Shown piece by piece: positions 34,473-43,018 of a stretch of DNA of 64,000 nucleotides. A program made the translations under genes and the position numbers. Under the pieces are notes generated by a model that was given only the letters and a program-made list of their open reading frames with translations, searched no databases and was not told where the DNA came from. The stretch covers positions 310,001 to 374,000 of the forward strand of contig NZ_JAPKNI010000004.1 of NCBI RefSeq assembly GCF_026343955.1. The letters run 5' to 3'. Origin of the DNA: Kaistia defluvii. GTDB lineage: Bacteria; Pseudomonadota; Alphaproteobacteria; Rhizobiales; Kaistiaceae. Each line of letters opens with the position of its first letter. Within the stretch, counting starts at the first letter, position 1.

Positions 34473-37316
34473 TCAGGCGGTAATGGCATTCGGGCCAGAC
34501 GGATGGTACCGGCGGCTGATCCACTTGCGGATTTCGCTGAACCAAAGAACGCTGCTGCTCATCGCCACACAGAACAGCCATTGATCCAGCGAAAGTGGCA
34601 GCGTTCCGAAGGCGGTGTTGAGGAAGCTCAGATTGACGACGGCGATCTGTAGGACCACAGACAGGCCGACGGCCGCCCAAAGCCATTTGTTGGAAAACAG
34701 ATGGCTGAACGCGCTCTTGAATTCCGATCGGGCGTTGAAGCAGTTGAACAACTGAGCGAACACCAGCACCGTGAACGCCGCTGTGCGCGCCCGCTCCAGG
34801 TTCTGCGAGCCTTCTATCAGTCCGCTGGGCAGATAGAAGTCGATCGTCAGCAGCGTCGCCAGCGCCATCACCAGGCCGGTTCCGGCGACGCTTCGCCACA
34901 TCCGGGCATCGATCGCATGCTCGTCGGGTCTGCGGGGCGGACGCGCCATGACACCGTCGTCCTGCGGGTCGATCCCCATTGCAAGAGCAGGACCGGAATC
35001 GGTTATCAGATTGATCCAGAGGATCTGGGTCGCCAGCAAAGGCAGCACCAGTCCCCCGCCTCCGACGTCGGTCAATCCAATCACGCCGGCTCCGACGACG
35101 CCGAGAAAGACGGTCAGCACCTCTCCGATGTTGGACGATAGCAGGTAGCGCAGGAATTTCCGGATATTGTCGAAGATCCCGCGTCCTTCACGCACAGCCT
35201 CGACGATGGTGGCGAAATTATCGTCGGCCAGGATCATCCTCGCCGCCTCCTTCGTCACCTCGGTTCCGGTGATCCCCATGGCGACGCCGATATCGGCGGC
35301 CTTCAGCGCGGGCGCGTCGTTGACGCCGTCCCCCGTCATCGCCACCACATTGCCGTCGGCCTGAAGGGTATCGACGATACGCAGCTTGTGCACGGGCGCC
35401 ACGCGGGCATAGACGGAAGTCGTGCGGACCGCAGCAGCGAAGGCGGCCTCGTCCATGGCGTCGAGCTCGGCACCGGTCAGTGCCCGCGCGCCATGATCGA
35501 CGATTCCCAGCAGCGCGGCTATGCGCGATGCGGTGCGGGGATGGTCGCCGGTGATCATGATGACGCGGATCCCGGCGCGCCGGGCCTGCGATATGGCGAC
35601 CGCCGCCTCCTTCCGGGGCGGATCGATGATCCCGACGGTCCCCACGAAGATCAGATCATGCTCCAGACCCTCGCCGTGCTCGATGCCTTCGGTGTCGGCC
35701 ATCGGACGATAAGCGACTGCGAGAGTTCGCAGGGCCTCGTCGGACAACCGGTCGACGTCAGCGGTGGCGCGCGCACGCTGCACGGCGTCGAAGGGGACCA
35801 CGTCCATGCCGACCCGCACATGCGTGCAACGGGTCATCAGAACATCCGGCGCGCCTTTCGCGATCAGGACACGCGCGCCGCCATGTTCATGGTCGCGCTC
35901 GACCGTCGACATCATCTTGCGGTCCGAGCTGAAGGGGATCTCGGCGATGCGTTCGAAGCGGCGCTTTCGGCGCTCGTCGATGCCGAGCTTGCGCTCGGCG
36001 ACAAGGAACGCGGCTTCGGTCGGGTCGCCCTGGATCTCCCAAACTCCCGCCTGCCCTTGATTCAGAGCGGCATTGCCTGCCAGGCTGCCACCGCTCAGGA
36101 CGACGATCTGCTCGGCGCGCATGGCCGCGCTAGGAGCCTTACCGTCGTCAACCTCCAGATCGCCGAAAGGCGCATAGCCCACACCGCTGACACGGGTGCC
36201 ACCCGATGCTGTCATAATGTGCTCGATCGTCATCTCCGACCGCGTCAGCGTTCCGGTTTTGTCGGAGCAGATGATCGAAGCCGAACCGAGTGTCTCCACG
36301 GACGAGAGCGCCTTGACCACCGCCTTGCGGGTCGCCATGCGTTGGACGCCAAGTGCAAGCACCAGCGACAGGATGGCGGGAAGTCCTTCGGGGACCGCTG
36401 CTACGGCCAGCGAGACCCCCATCAGCAGCACGGAAATGACGTCCGATGGGCCATCGATGTCGGAGACGAGCAGCACAGTCGCAACGACGATGAGAGCGAT
36501 CGCGATCACCGCAGTGCCAAGCGCGCGGCCAACTCTCGCGACCTCCTTTTGCAAGGGGCTGATATCTTCCTTACTGGCGTCGAGCATTTGAGCAATCGCG
36601 CCGATTTCGGTCTGCATCCCCGTCGCTGTGACGATGGCGCGTGCGGTTCCCTGGGCGACTGCCGTGCCTTTGAACACCACGCAGAACCGCTCGGCCAGCG
36701 GCGCAGGCTCACGCAGCATGGCCGCATCCTTGAGGACAGCCTCGCTTTCGCCGGTAAGCGAGGCTTCCTGAATTCGAAGGCTTGCGGCGCTGATCAACCT
36801 GCCATCGGCGCCGACGGCGTCTCCTTCCTCGAGCAGCATGATGTCGCCTGGCACGAGATCCGCGCTGGGAATGCGGATTCGCTCGCCGTCGCGCAGAATG
36901 GAGGTGTTCGCGGCTGTCATCCGTGCCAGCGCGGCGACGGCATTAGCCGCCTTGGCTTCCTGCACAAAGCCGAGGATGGCATTGGCCAGAACCACCATGG
37001 CTATGAGGACCGCATCGATCGGCCAGCCGTGGCGGCCTTCTATGACCCAGGCCGCCAACGCTATGATAATCGCTCCGAGCAGCAGATAGACCAGTGGATC
37101 CTGAAATTGCGCGAGCACGCGTCGCCAGACCGGGATCGCCTTGGCTGTCCGCAATTGGTTGTGGCCATATTCCGCAAGCCGCCGCGCGGCTTCCGCTTTC
37201 GTCAGACCGCGCTCGGCATGGCTGGCAAGAACGTCTACGACATCCGCAGCAGCATTTAGCGAATAGTCGGTCGGCGCCGGGATTACGGCTCCAACTGGAT
37301 TTACATCGCCCTTCAT
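34473..37316 (-). CDS. type II cation-transporting P-type ATPase (SERCA/PMA-like)
   Basis: This 947-residue pump has an N-terminal cation-ATPase domain (GLTKAEAARRLAEYGHNQL), helix pairs, the actuator motif with SLTGESEAVLKD, the phosphorylation motif SDKTGTLT, nucleotide-binding text (MMSTVERDHEHGG, IAKGAPDVLM), the hinge MTGDGVNDAPALKAADIGVAMG, and a C-terminal six-helix domain with DSGPALAMGIDPQDDGVM. It matches bacterial Ca2+/Mg2+ or H+-type IIA/IIIA pumps; the ion cannot be fixed from sequence alone. It starts at 37316 after an AGGAA site. It follows xfp on the same strand by 165 bases and may share its promoter. Confidence 0.9.
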   Translation of the reverse strand: MKGDVNPVGAVIPAPTDYSLNAAADVVDVLASHAERGLTKAEAARRLAEYGHNQLRTAKAIPVWRRVLAQFQDPLVYLLLGAIIIALAAWVIEGRHGWPIDAVLIAMVVLANAILGFVQEAKAANAVAALARMTAANTSILRDGERIRIPSADLVPGDIMLLEEGDAVGADGRLISAASLRIQEASLTGESEAVLKDAAMLREPAPLAERFCVVFKGTAVAQGTARAIVTATGMQTEIGAIAQMLDASKEDISPLQKEVARVGRALGTAVIAIALIVVATVLLVSDIDGPSDVISVLLMGVSLAVAAVPEGLPAILSLVLALGVQRMATRKAVVKALSSVETLGSASIICSDKTGTLTRSEMTIEHIMTASGGTRVSGVGYAPFGDLEVDDGKAPSAAMRAEQIVVLSGGSLAGNAALNQGQAGVWEIQGDPTEAAFLVAERKLGIDERRKRRFERIAEIPFSSDRKMMSTVERDHEHGGARVLIAKGAPDVLMTRCTHVRVGMDVVPFDAVQRARATADVDRLSDEALRTLAVAYRPMADTEGIEHGEGLEHDLIFVGTVGIIDPPRKEAAVAISQARRAGIRVIMITGDHPRTASRIAALLGIVDHGARALTGAELDAMDEAAFAAAVRTTSVYARVAPVHKLRIVDTLQADGNVVAMTGDGVNDAPALKAADIGVAMGITGTEVTKEAARMILADDNFATIVEAVREGRGIFDNIRKFLRYLLSSNIGEVLTVFLGVVGAGVIGLTDVGGGGLVLPLLATQILWINLITDSGPALAMGIDPQDDGVMARPPRRPDEHAIDARMWRSVAGTGLVMALATLLTIDFYLPSGLIEGSQNLERARTAAFTVLVFAQLFNCFNARSEFKSAFSHLFSNKWLWAAVGLSVVLQIAVVNLSFLNTAFGTLPLSLDQWLFCVAMSSSVLWFSEIRKWISRRYHPSGPNAITA

Positions 37317-37481
37317 CCGGCATTCCTTTCCAGCGATCTGTGAGCGTCCCACGAATGGCCGAGGATAGGCCCGGCGGCGATTGGGAGAGCAGCCAAAGGC
37401 GCGTGAAAAGTCAGGCGGAATACCGCTTCGCAAGTTTTTCGAAGTCCACTTGCCCGAACATTCCCCGGCGTCCTGAGGGAT

Positions 37482-39833
37482 TCAGGGATGAGGCCACGTC
37501 CAATCTCGAATCTCGGGCATGTCCTCGCCATGCTCGCGGACAAAGGCCTTGTGGAGGACGAGCTTTTCGTGCAGTGCCGCGATGATCTCCGCGCCCTTGT
37601 CCTTCAGGACCGGCAGGCGCTCGACGGCCTCGATGGCGAGATGGAAACGGTCCAGTTCGTTGAGAACGGCCATGTCGAAGGGCGTCGTCGTCGTGCCCTC
37701 CTCGATGAAGCCGCGTACGTGGAAATTCGGATGGTTGGCGCGTTTGTAGACCAGCCGATGGATGAGGTAGGGATAGCCGTGATAGGCGAAGACGACGGGC
37801 CGGTCGCGCGTGAAGATGCGGTTGAACGCCTCGTCCGACAGTCCGTGCGGGTGATGCTGCGGCGATTGCAGGGCCATCAGGTCCACGACATTGACGACGC
37901 GGATGCGCAGATGCGGCAGGGACTGCCGCAAAAGGTCGACGGCGGCCAGCGTCTCCATGGTCGGCACGTCGCCGGCGCAGGCCATCACGATATCCGGCTC
38001 CAGTCCGTCCTCGGTGCCGGCCCAGTCCCAGATGCCGAGGCCCGCCTCGCAGTGCTTCTCGGCCTCCGCCATGCTCAGCCATTGCGGCGCCGGCTGCTTG
38101 CCGGCGACGATGACGTTCACGCGGTCCCAGGTCTTCAGGCAGTGGTCGCCGACCCACAGCAGCGTGTTGGCGTCCGGGGGCAGGTAGACGCGCACGATGT
38201 CCGCGCTCTTGTTGGCGACGAGGTCGACGAAGCCGGGGTCCTGATGGGAAAAGCCGTTATGGTCCTGCCGCCAGACATGGGAGGTGAGCAAATAGTTCAA
38301 CGAGGAGATCGGCTTGCGCCATTCCAGCTCCCGCGAGGTCTTCAGCCATTTGGCGTGCTGGTTGAACATGGAATCGACGATGTGGATGAAGGCTTCGTAG
38401 CAGGAGAATAAGCCGTGCCGACCGGTGAGCAGATAGCCTTCGAGCCAGCCCTGGCAGAGATGCTCGGACAGCACCTCCATCACCCGCCCGTCGGGTGACA
38501 GATGATCGTCGCTTTCGAGCGTTTGCGCCATCCAGACCCGGTCCGTCGCCTCGAACACGCTACCCAAGCGGTTGGACGCCGTCTCGTCAGGCCCGAACAC
38601 GCGGAAATTCCGTTCGGCCTCGTTCAGCCGCAGCACGTCGCGCAGATAGTCGCCGAGAACCTTCGTCGCCTGCGCCTCCGTCGCGCCGGGGCGCTCCACC
38701 GCGACGGCATGGCTGCGGAAATCGGGTGTGTGCAATTCCTTGCGCAGGAGGCCGCCATTGGCGTGCGGGTTGGCGCCCATGCGGCGCGTGCCTGTCGGCG
38801 CCAGCGCCTTCAGCTCGGGCTTCAGCGCACCGTCGGCATCAAAAAGGTCGCCGGGATCGTAGCTGCGCAGCCACTCTTCGAGGATCGCGCGGTGGCCGTC
38901 ATCCTCGCGGCAGTTCGCGACCGGCACCTGGTGGGAGCGCCAGTGGTTCTCGACCATCTTGCCGTCCACCACCTTCGGACCGGTCCAGCCCTTCGGGCTC
39001 CGGAGCACGATCATGGGCCAGCGCGGCCGCTCAGTGGACGACGCGGCCTTCTCGCGGATCGCCGCCAGCCGGTCGAAGACCGTGTTGAGGGTCGCCGCCA
39101 TCTGCCGGTGCATGTCGGCCGGCTCGCTGCCCTCGACGAAGAACGGCTCGTAGCCGTAGCCGACGAAGAGATGCCGCAGTTCCTCGTCGGACAGGCGGGC
39201 CAGCACGGTGGGGTTGGCGATCTTGTAGCCGTTGAGATGCAGGATCGGCAGAACCGCGCCGTCGCGGGCGGGGTTGATGAACTTGTTCGAATGCCACGCG
39301 GCCGCGAGCGGCCCGGTCTCCGCCTCGCCGTCGCCGACCACGCAAGCCACGACCAAGCCCGGATTGTCGAAGGCGGCGCCGAAAGCGTGCACCAGCGCGT
39401 AGCCCAGCTCGCCGCCCTCATGGATCGAGCCCGGCGTCTCGGGCGCGACATGGCTGGGGACGCCGCCCGGAAATGAGAACTGCTTGAACAGCCGCTTCAT
39501 CCCGGCTTCGTCCTCGCCGATCTCGGGATAGGTCTCTGAATAGACGCCTTCCAGCCAGGTGTTGGCGACCATGCCGGGGCCGCCATGGCCGGGTCCGCAG
39601 ATATAAAGGATATCGGCATCGCGATCGGTAATGATCCTGTTCAAGTGCGCATAGATGAAGTTCAGGCCCGGCGTCGTGCCCCAATGGCCAAGCAGGCGCG
39701 GTTTGACGTGCTCCGGCTTCAGGGGTTCGCGGAGCAATGGATTGTCCATCAGATAGATCTGGCCAACGGATAAATAGTTTGCCGCACGCCAGTAGCGATC
39801 GACCAGCAACAAATTCCCGGCATCGAATGCCAT
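37482..39833 (-). CDS. xfp: phosphoketolase (xylulose-5-P/fructose-6-P)
   Basis: This 783-residue thiamine-diphosphate enzyme cleaves xylulose-5-P or fructose-6-P with phosphate to acetyl phosphate. Family features in order are [54 protein letters not shown], the TPP site [19 protein letters not shown], and C-terminal [19 protein letters not shown]. Length is normal (about 790). Acetyl phosphate can feed AckA (16019). The start ATG 39833 has GAGGAGA upstream. Palindrome site (e) and a -10 lie about 125-160 bases upstream. Confidence 0.96.
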   Translation of the reverse strand: MAFDAGNLLLVDRYWRAANYLSVGQIYLMDNPLLREPLKPEHVKPRLLGHWGTTPGLNFIYAHLNRIITDRDADILYICGPGHGGPGMVANTWLEGVYSETYPEIGEDEAGMKRLFKQFSFPGGVPSHVAPETPGSIHEGGELGYALVHAFGAAFDNPGLVVACVVGDGEAETGPLAAAWHSNKFINPARDGAVLPILHLNGYKIANPTVLARLSDEELRHLFVGYGYEPFFVEGSEPADMHRQMAATLNTVFDRLAAIREKAASSTERPRWPMIVLRSPKGWTGPKVVDGKMVENHWRSHQVPVANCREDDGHRAILEEWLRSYDPGDLFDADGALKPELKALAPTGTRRMGANPHANGGLLRKELHTPDFRSHAVAVERPGATEAQATKVLGDYLRDVLRLNEAERNFRVFGPDETASNRLGSVFEATDRVWMAQTLESDDHLSPDGRVMEVLSEHLCQGWLEGYLLTGRHGLFSCYEAFIHIVDSMFNQHAKWLKTSRELEWRKPISSLNYLLTSHVWRQDHNGFSHQDPGFVDLVANKSADIVRVYLPPDANTLLWVGDHCLKTWDRVNVIVAGKQPAPQWLSMAEAEKHCEAGLGIWDWAGTEDGLEPDIVMACAGDVPTMETLAAVDLLRQSLPHLRIRVVNVVDLMALQSPQHHPHGLSDEAFNRIFTRDRPVVFAYHGYPYLIHRLVYKRANHPNFHVRGFIEEGTTTTPFDMAVLNELDRFHLAIEAVERLPVLKDKGAEIIAALHEKLVLHKAFVREHGEDMPEIRDWTWPHP

Positions 39834-39953
39834 AAGTTTCTCCTCGCCTTAATCATAGGTTAGGGGTCACGAAAGGACACGCCCCCAAGAAAAACCGAGG
39901 GGCAATTTGTGCAAACGCGACGACCAATGCGGCGGCGGCTGCCCCGATTCTGC

Positions 39954-39993
39954 AAGCTACATTTCCCAGTCATGACAGTCAACGATTGATGAC
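39954..39993 (-). promoter_or_regulatory. xfp promoter with 16-bp palindrome site (e)
   Basis: GTCAACGATTGATGAC at 39978-39993 is a strong member of the shared palindrome. On the minus strand TAGCTT at 39959..39954 lies with its centre 29 bases away, matching TAGGTT in front of usp. The leader to the xfp start is about 115 bases. Confidence 0.55.
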
Positions 39994-40325
39994 AACCGGC
40001 AAGTTAACGAGGCGCGCGTGAAACGATGAAGGTAGTCTACTCGCGTTCGTTCGCGAACAGCCACTCCTCCTGCGCGGAGCTTCCAGGACACCAACGACGC
40101 TAGCGTGTCCGAATGCGAGAGACGCGAGTCTCCCGGAACCGCACCGATGGAGTCAGCGCGGTCGCCGTAAGAGATCCAACCAGATCTGAGCCCAGGCACG
40201 GGACCTTAATCTTCTCCTATGGACCCAAGAACTATCGCGGTGAACTGCCTCTGAGCGCCTTGCCATATGCTTTTGGCTCTTTGCTTTTGACAAAAATTCC
40301 TTGACACGCTCCGGCCGATGGAGTT

Positions 40326-40363
40326 GTCATCGACTGATGACAGAATCGTCAACGGTTGATGAC
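40326..40363. promoter_or_regulatory. double 16-bp palindrome sites (f1) and (f2)
   Basis: GTCATCGACTGATGAC (40326-40341) and GTCAACGGTTGATGAC (40348-40363) are the two best dyads of the set, with centres 22 bases apart (two helical turns), so a protein could bind both on one face. They lie some 340 bases behind site (e) in front of xfp. They may form a looping auxiliary operator, or serve a lost gene. Confidence 0.5.
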
Positions 40364-40418
40364 TAGTTTTAGGTACTAGTCAAATCCCGACACTACGTAG
40401 TTTTTTGTCTTTTGGAGT

Positions 40419-40476
40419 GTTGGTTTCCACGCGGAACTGAGCCGGTTAGGCAGATCAGTTCCGCGTGGAAACCAAC
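40419..40476. repeat. perfect 22-bp inverted repeat at the island edge
   Basis: The arms at 40419-40440 and 40455-40476 are exact reverse complements with a 14-base loop. The right arm ends two bases before the last stop codon of the helicase gene. As RNA from the island operon it would form a very stable hairpin but lacks a following U tract (the downstream side is A-rich). It may be a terminator/RNA-stabilising element of the operon or a mark of the insertion boundary. Confidence 0.75.
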
Positions 40477-40477
40477 A

Positions 40478-43018
40478 TCAACCGCCACGTTTTCCCGGCG
40501 AAAAATCCGGCACTGCGCGCCGAACGCGGTCAGCGCAGGTTCGTTTGTCATCTATCACCTCTGACCGACCTGGAACGGGACGCAGGACATCGCCATGCAA
40601 CTGCGCCCTCAGTTCCAGCCAACGCGCCTTGAGAACCTGCCAGTTGTGATCGTCGTATGTGCCACTGACGACAACAGGGTGAACCCGAATGCGGGGCGGG
40701 AGACCATCACCATGATCCCTCCATTTCCGCCATTCGCGAAGCCAAATACTGTTCTTGCGATCCACACGCCCAATCTGCTGCTCGACAATGCCGGGATTCC
40801 ACTCCGCGTGCAGTAGAATCACTGTGCGACAGGCCTCATGCAGATTCAGGCCCTCACGCCCGACGCGGGATTGCGCGAGGAGCACCATCGGCCAACTGGA
40901 CGACCGGTTGAATGCAGATTGCAGCATACGCCGCGTTTGCGGTGCGGTTGCGCCTGACATCATCCTGGCGAAGTTGCCCTCGCGCCCGGAATAGTCGTTC
41001 AGCCAGGCATCCAGCCGGGCTTTCTGCATATCGTTGTTCTCTGCTTCATCATCCCCGGCAAGCTCCAGGAGCAGTTTTTCGAACAGCCCGAGCATTTCTC
41101 GCCCTGTCCAGGAAGCGCCCGCAACTTCCCGCCTGCCACCAAGTGCCTCGAGCAAAGCCCCGAATTGAAGGTCTTGTTTGCCGTCCTCATGGCGCAGAAT
41201 CTCTGACAGAAATGCAGCAGTTCCTCCCTCCAGCGCAAGGTCTTCCAACTCCCGATGAAGCCGTGCGAGTTCAGCCCGGCGCTCGCTCGCCCACTCCTGA
41301 TAGCGGGTTTTCAACATCACATCGATTTCGTCGACCCCACCCGCCACCGCAAGATCAGGATCCCTCATCGCCGCAATGACGGCTGCTATATTGCTTTCCC
41401 CGATCCCACTGGCAGGCCAGTGCTGACCGTCTCGCAAACGACGCAGCATCTCACGCGCGTCCAGCAGTCTGGTCAGCACATTCATCGGCGTCAGGAACCT
41501 GCCGAAGACGAGCACTTTCTCGCCGGCCCGTGTATAGGCCTCGATTTGTCTCACAGCCGCCAGGATCGCAGGGTGGCTATAGATGTCGTTGCTCTCAGCG
41601 GTGAAAGCTTCCGTCCAAAACCCCGCCGGACCAACGAGGTTTGCATCTGTCATGCCTGAAGGGCTGTCTTCCTCATCCTCTCCAAAGCCGAACCCATACC
41701 CCTGGGCAACGGCGAGCCTGACCCGTTTCACACGCGGATCATCCTGAGGGAGTAACGACAGCGCCTCAGCCGCACAAAAGCGGCGCAACCAGTCACGGGT
41801 AAAACCCTCTGCCTCCGGTGAAACCGGGATATCGGTGACCTCACGATAATCACCATGACTGTCTTTGAAGACGCAGAATTCGGGGTCACTGCGTTTGTCC
41901 CGGCGCAGGACGTATGGTCGCAATGCTGCGTAGAACTGCCGGGCGGAGGTCTCGAATTCCCCGGTCAGCGTCTCGTCCAGTTCTTCGGTTTGAATCCGAC
42001 GAACAACATCCACATAGCCGGTGATCCATTCCGTCAGCTCTGCGAGCGCAGTAATATCCTGATCGTCATCGCGACCATTGAGCCGCTCCAGCGTGTCGAT
42101 CCACTGGCTGGAGTCCAGCTCGACCGGGGTTGCGGTCATGCCCAGACGAAAAGGATCATCCGCTTCCCAGCTTACCGGACCGAGAATGCGCGAAAGGCTT
42201 GAATCTGCGCCGCGCGCCTTGTGGGCTTCGTCAACGACTATGAGATCAAACTGACCCAGGCCATAGCCGATCAGCGGCAGGATCCTTTTCTTGTAATCGT
42301 CCGCCGAAAGCCATTTCTGATCGCCGTTAATGGCATCGCGCGGCAGTTCGTGGTCCAGAATCGTTTGGGCAATGTGCCGCGCCGCACGGCGACTTGCATA
42401 TACATAGCCCACCTCACCCGAATGGAAATTTTCGCGCATGAAGTTGCGCCGTCGGCCGTCAATCAGGCGGGCGACGTTGGGTAAGAGTTCCCGGCGCCAG
42501 CCTCCAGCGGGGCCTTCTCCACGATTGGGAAACTGCATGTTCGCGAAGGAATGAGAGATCATTATGATCTCTTCGGCGGCCCAGCCGTTCTCCGGCAACT
42601 CACGCTGCTTGCGGCGATCCGAAAGCCACTCCTTATGGCTGTGTAACCGTCTTGCGCTCCCCTCCGCATCGGTATCGCGCAAGAAACCGGAGATGAAACC
42701 ATCATAGCTGCGCAGCGGCAGCAATGTCTTGTCGTCGGCGTTGAACCGTTTCAGTTCCTGTTGCCATTGTGCCCCAAGGCCCGCGGGCAGAACAATGGCG
42801 CTGCGTCCGCCCGCCTCCCGCACCGCTGCGATCAGCGCCGCCGCAATGCGGGTCTTGCCCATACCCACCTCATCAGCCAGCAGGGCCGAGCGTTGGCCCG
42901 CCCGGATACGGCACGCTAGTTCTGTGACACTCGCCTTCTGGCCATGATCTAGCAGGGTATCATCAGACGTCCCTGCGATACGATCCAGAATGCTCGCGAC
43001 CTCGTTCCAGTCCACCAT
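40478..43018 (-). CDS. SNF2-type superfamily 2 helicase of the defence operon
   Basis: This 846-residue ATPase has motif I DEVGMGKT (49-56) in the SNF2 form, motif II DEAH (263-266), motif III GMTATP, and a C-terminal helicase lobe with SRVGREGLNLHEACRTV and motif VI QQIGRVDRKNS. It resembles the RapA/DrmD class of SNF2-like translocases, where DrmD is a DISARM component, but no DISARM partner (DUF1998, methylase) is next to it. The start at 43018 overlaps the PLD gene stop by one base (TGATG). The longer upstream frame lies inside that gene and is rejected. It is last in a five-gene coupled operon, followed at once by a 22-bp inverted repeat. Confidence 0.88.
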   Translation of the reverse strand: MVDWNEVASILDRIAGTSDDTLLDHGQKASVTELACRIRAGQRSALLADEVGMGKTRIAAALIAAVREAGGRSAIVLPAGLGAQWQQELKRFNADDKTLLPLRSYDGFISGFLRDTDAEGSARRLHSHKEWLSDRRKQRELPENGWAAEEIIMISHSFANMQFPNRGEGPAGGWRRELLPNVARLIDGRRRNFMRENFHSGEVGYVYASRRAARHIAQTILDHELPRDAINGDQKWLSADDYKKRILPLIGYGLGQFDLIVVDEAHKARGADSSLSRILGPVSWEADDPFRLGMTATPVELDSSQWIDTLERLNGRDDDQDITALAELTEWITGYVDVVRRIQTEELDETLTGEFETSARQFYAALRPYVLRRDKRSDPEFCVFKDSHGDYREVTDIPVSPEAEGFTRDWLRRFCAAEALSLLPQDDPRVKRVRLAVAQGYGFGFGEDEEDSPSGMTDANLVGPAGFWTEAFTAESNDIYSHPAILAAVRQIEAYTRAGEKVLVFGRFLTPMNVLTRLLDAREMLRRLRDGQHWPASGIGESNIAAVIAAMRDPDLAVAGGVDEIDVMLKTRYQEWASERRAELARLHRELEDLALEGGTAAFLSEILRHEDGKQDLQFGALLEALGGRREVAGASWTGREMLGLFEKLLLELAGDDEAENNDMQKARLDAWLNDYSGREGNFARMMSGATAPQTRRMLQSAFNRSSSWPMVLLAQSRVGREGLNLHEACRTVILLHAEWNPGIVEQQIGRVDRKNSIWLREWRKWRDHGDGLPPRIRVHPVVVSGTYDDHNWQVLKARWLELRAQLHGDVLRPVPGRSEVIDDKRTCADRVRRAVPDFSPGKRGG

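Larger units (their letters stand above)
39834..40477. other. 644-bp junction between xfp and the defence island
   Basis: No supported gene was found. It holds three copies of the 16-bp palindrome (sites e, f1, f2), two ACTAGT repeats (40362-40367, 40375-40380), a ten-base palindrome ACTACGTAGT (40392-40401) followed by a T run, and then a large inverted repeat against the island. Base composition becomes AT-rich around 40280-40415 relative to both sides. Short frames here (for example 25 codons from 40026) are not convincing. Confidence 0.55.

Noticed and set aside
35388-37259. Long plus-strand frame of 623 codons opposite the P-type ATPase
   Set aside because: Antisense shadow of a clear P-type ATPase; composition is rich in His/Arg/Asp repeats without any motif.
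40026-40103. 25-codon frame starting MKVVYSRSF upstream of xfp, with a faint deacetylase-like opening
   Set aside because: Too short, stops at once, and no continuation in other frames convincingly matches a deacetylase.
40360-40410. Text resembling a tRNA 3' end (TCAAATCCCG) near the island boundary, as a possible attachment site
   Set aside because: No matching T-stem, anticodon arm or CCA end could be paired, and no second copy was found in the window.
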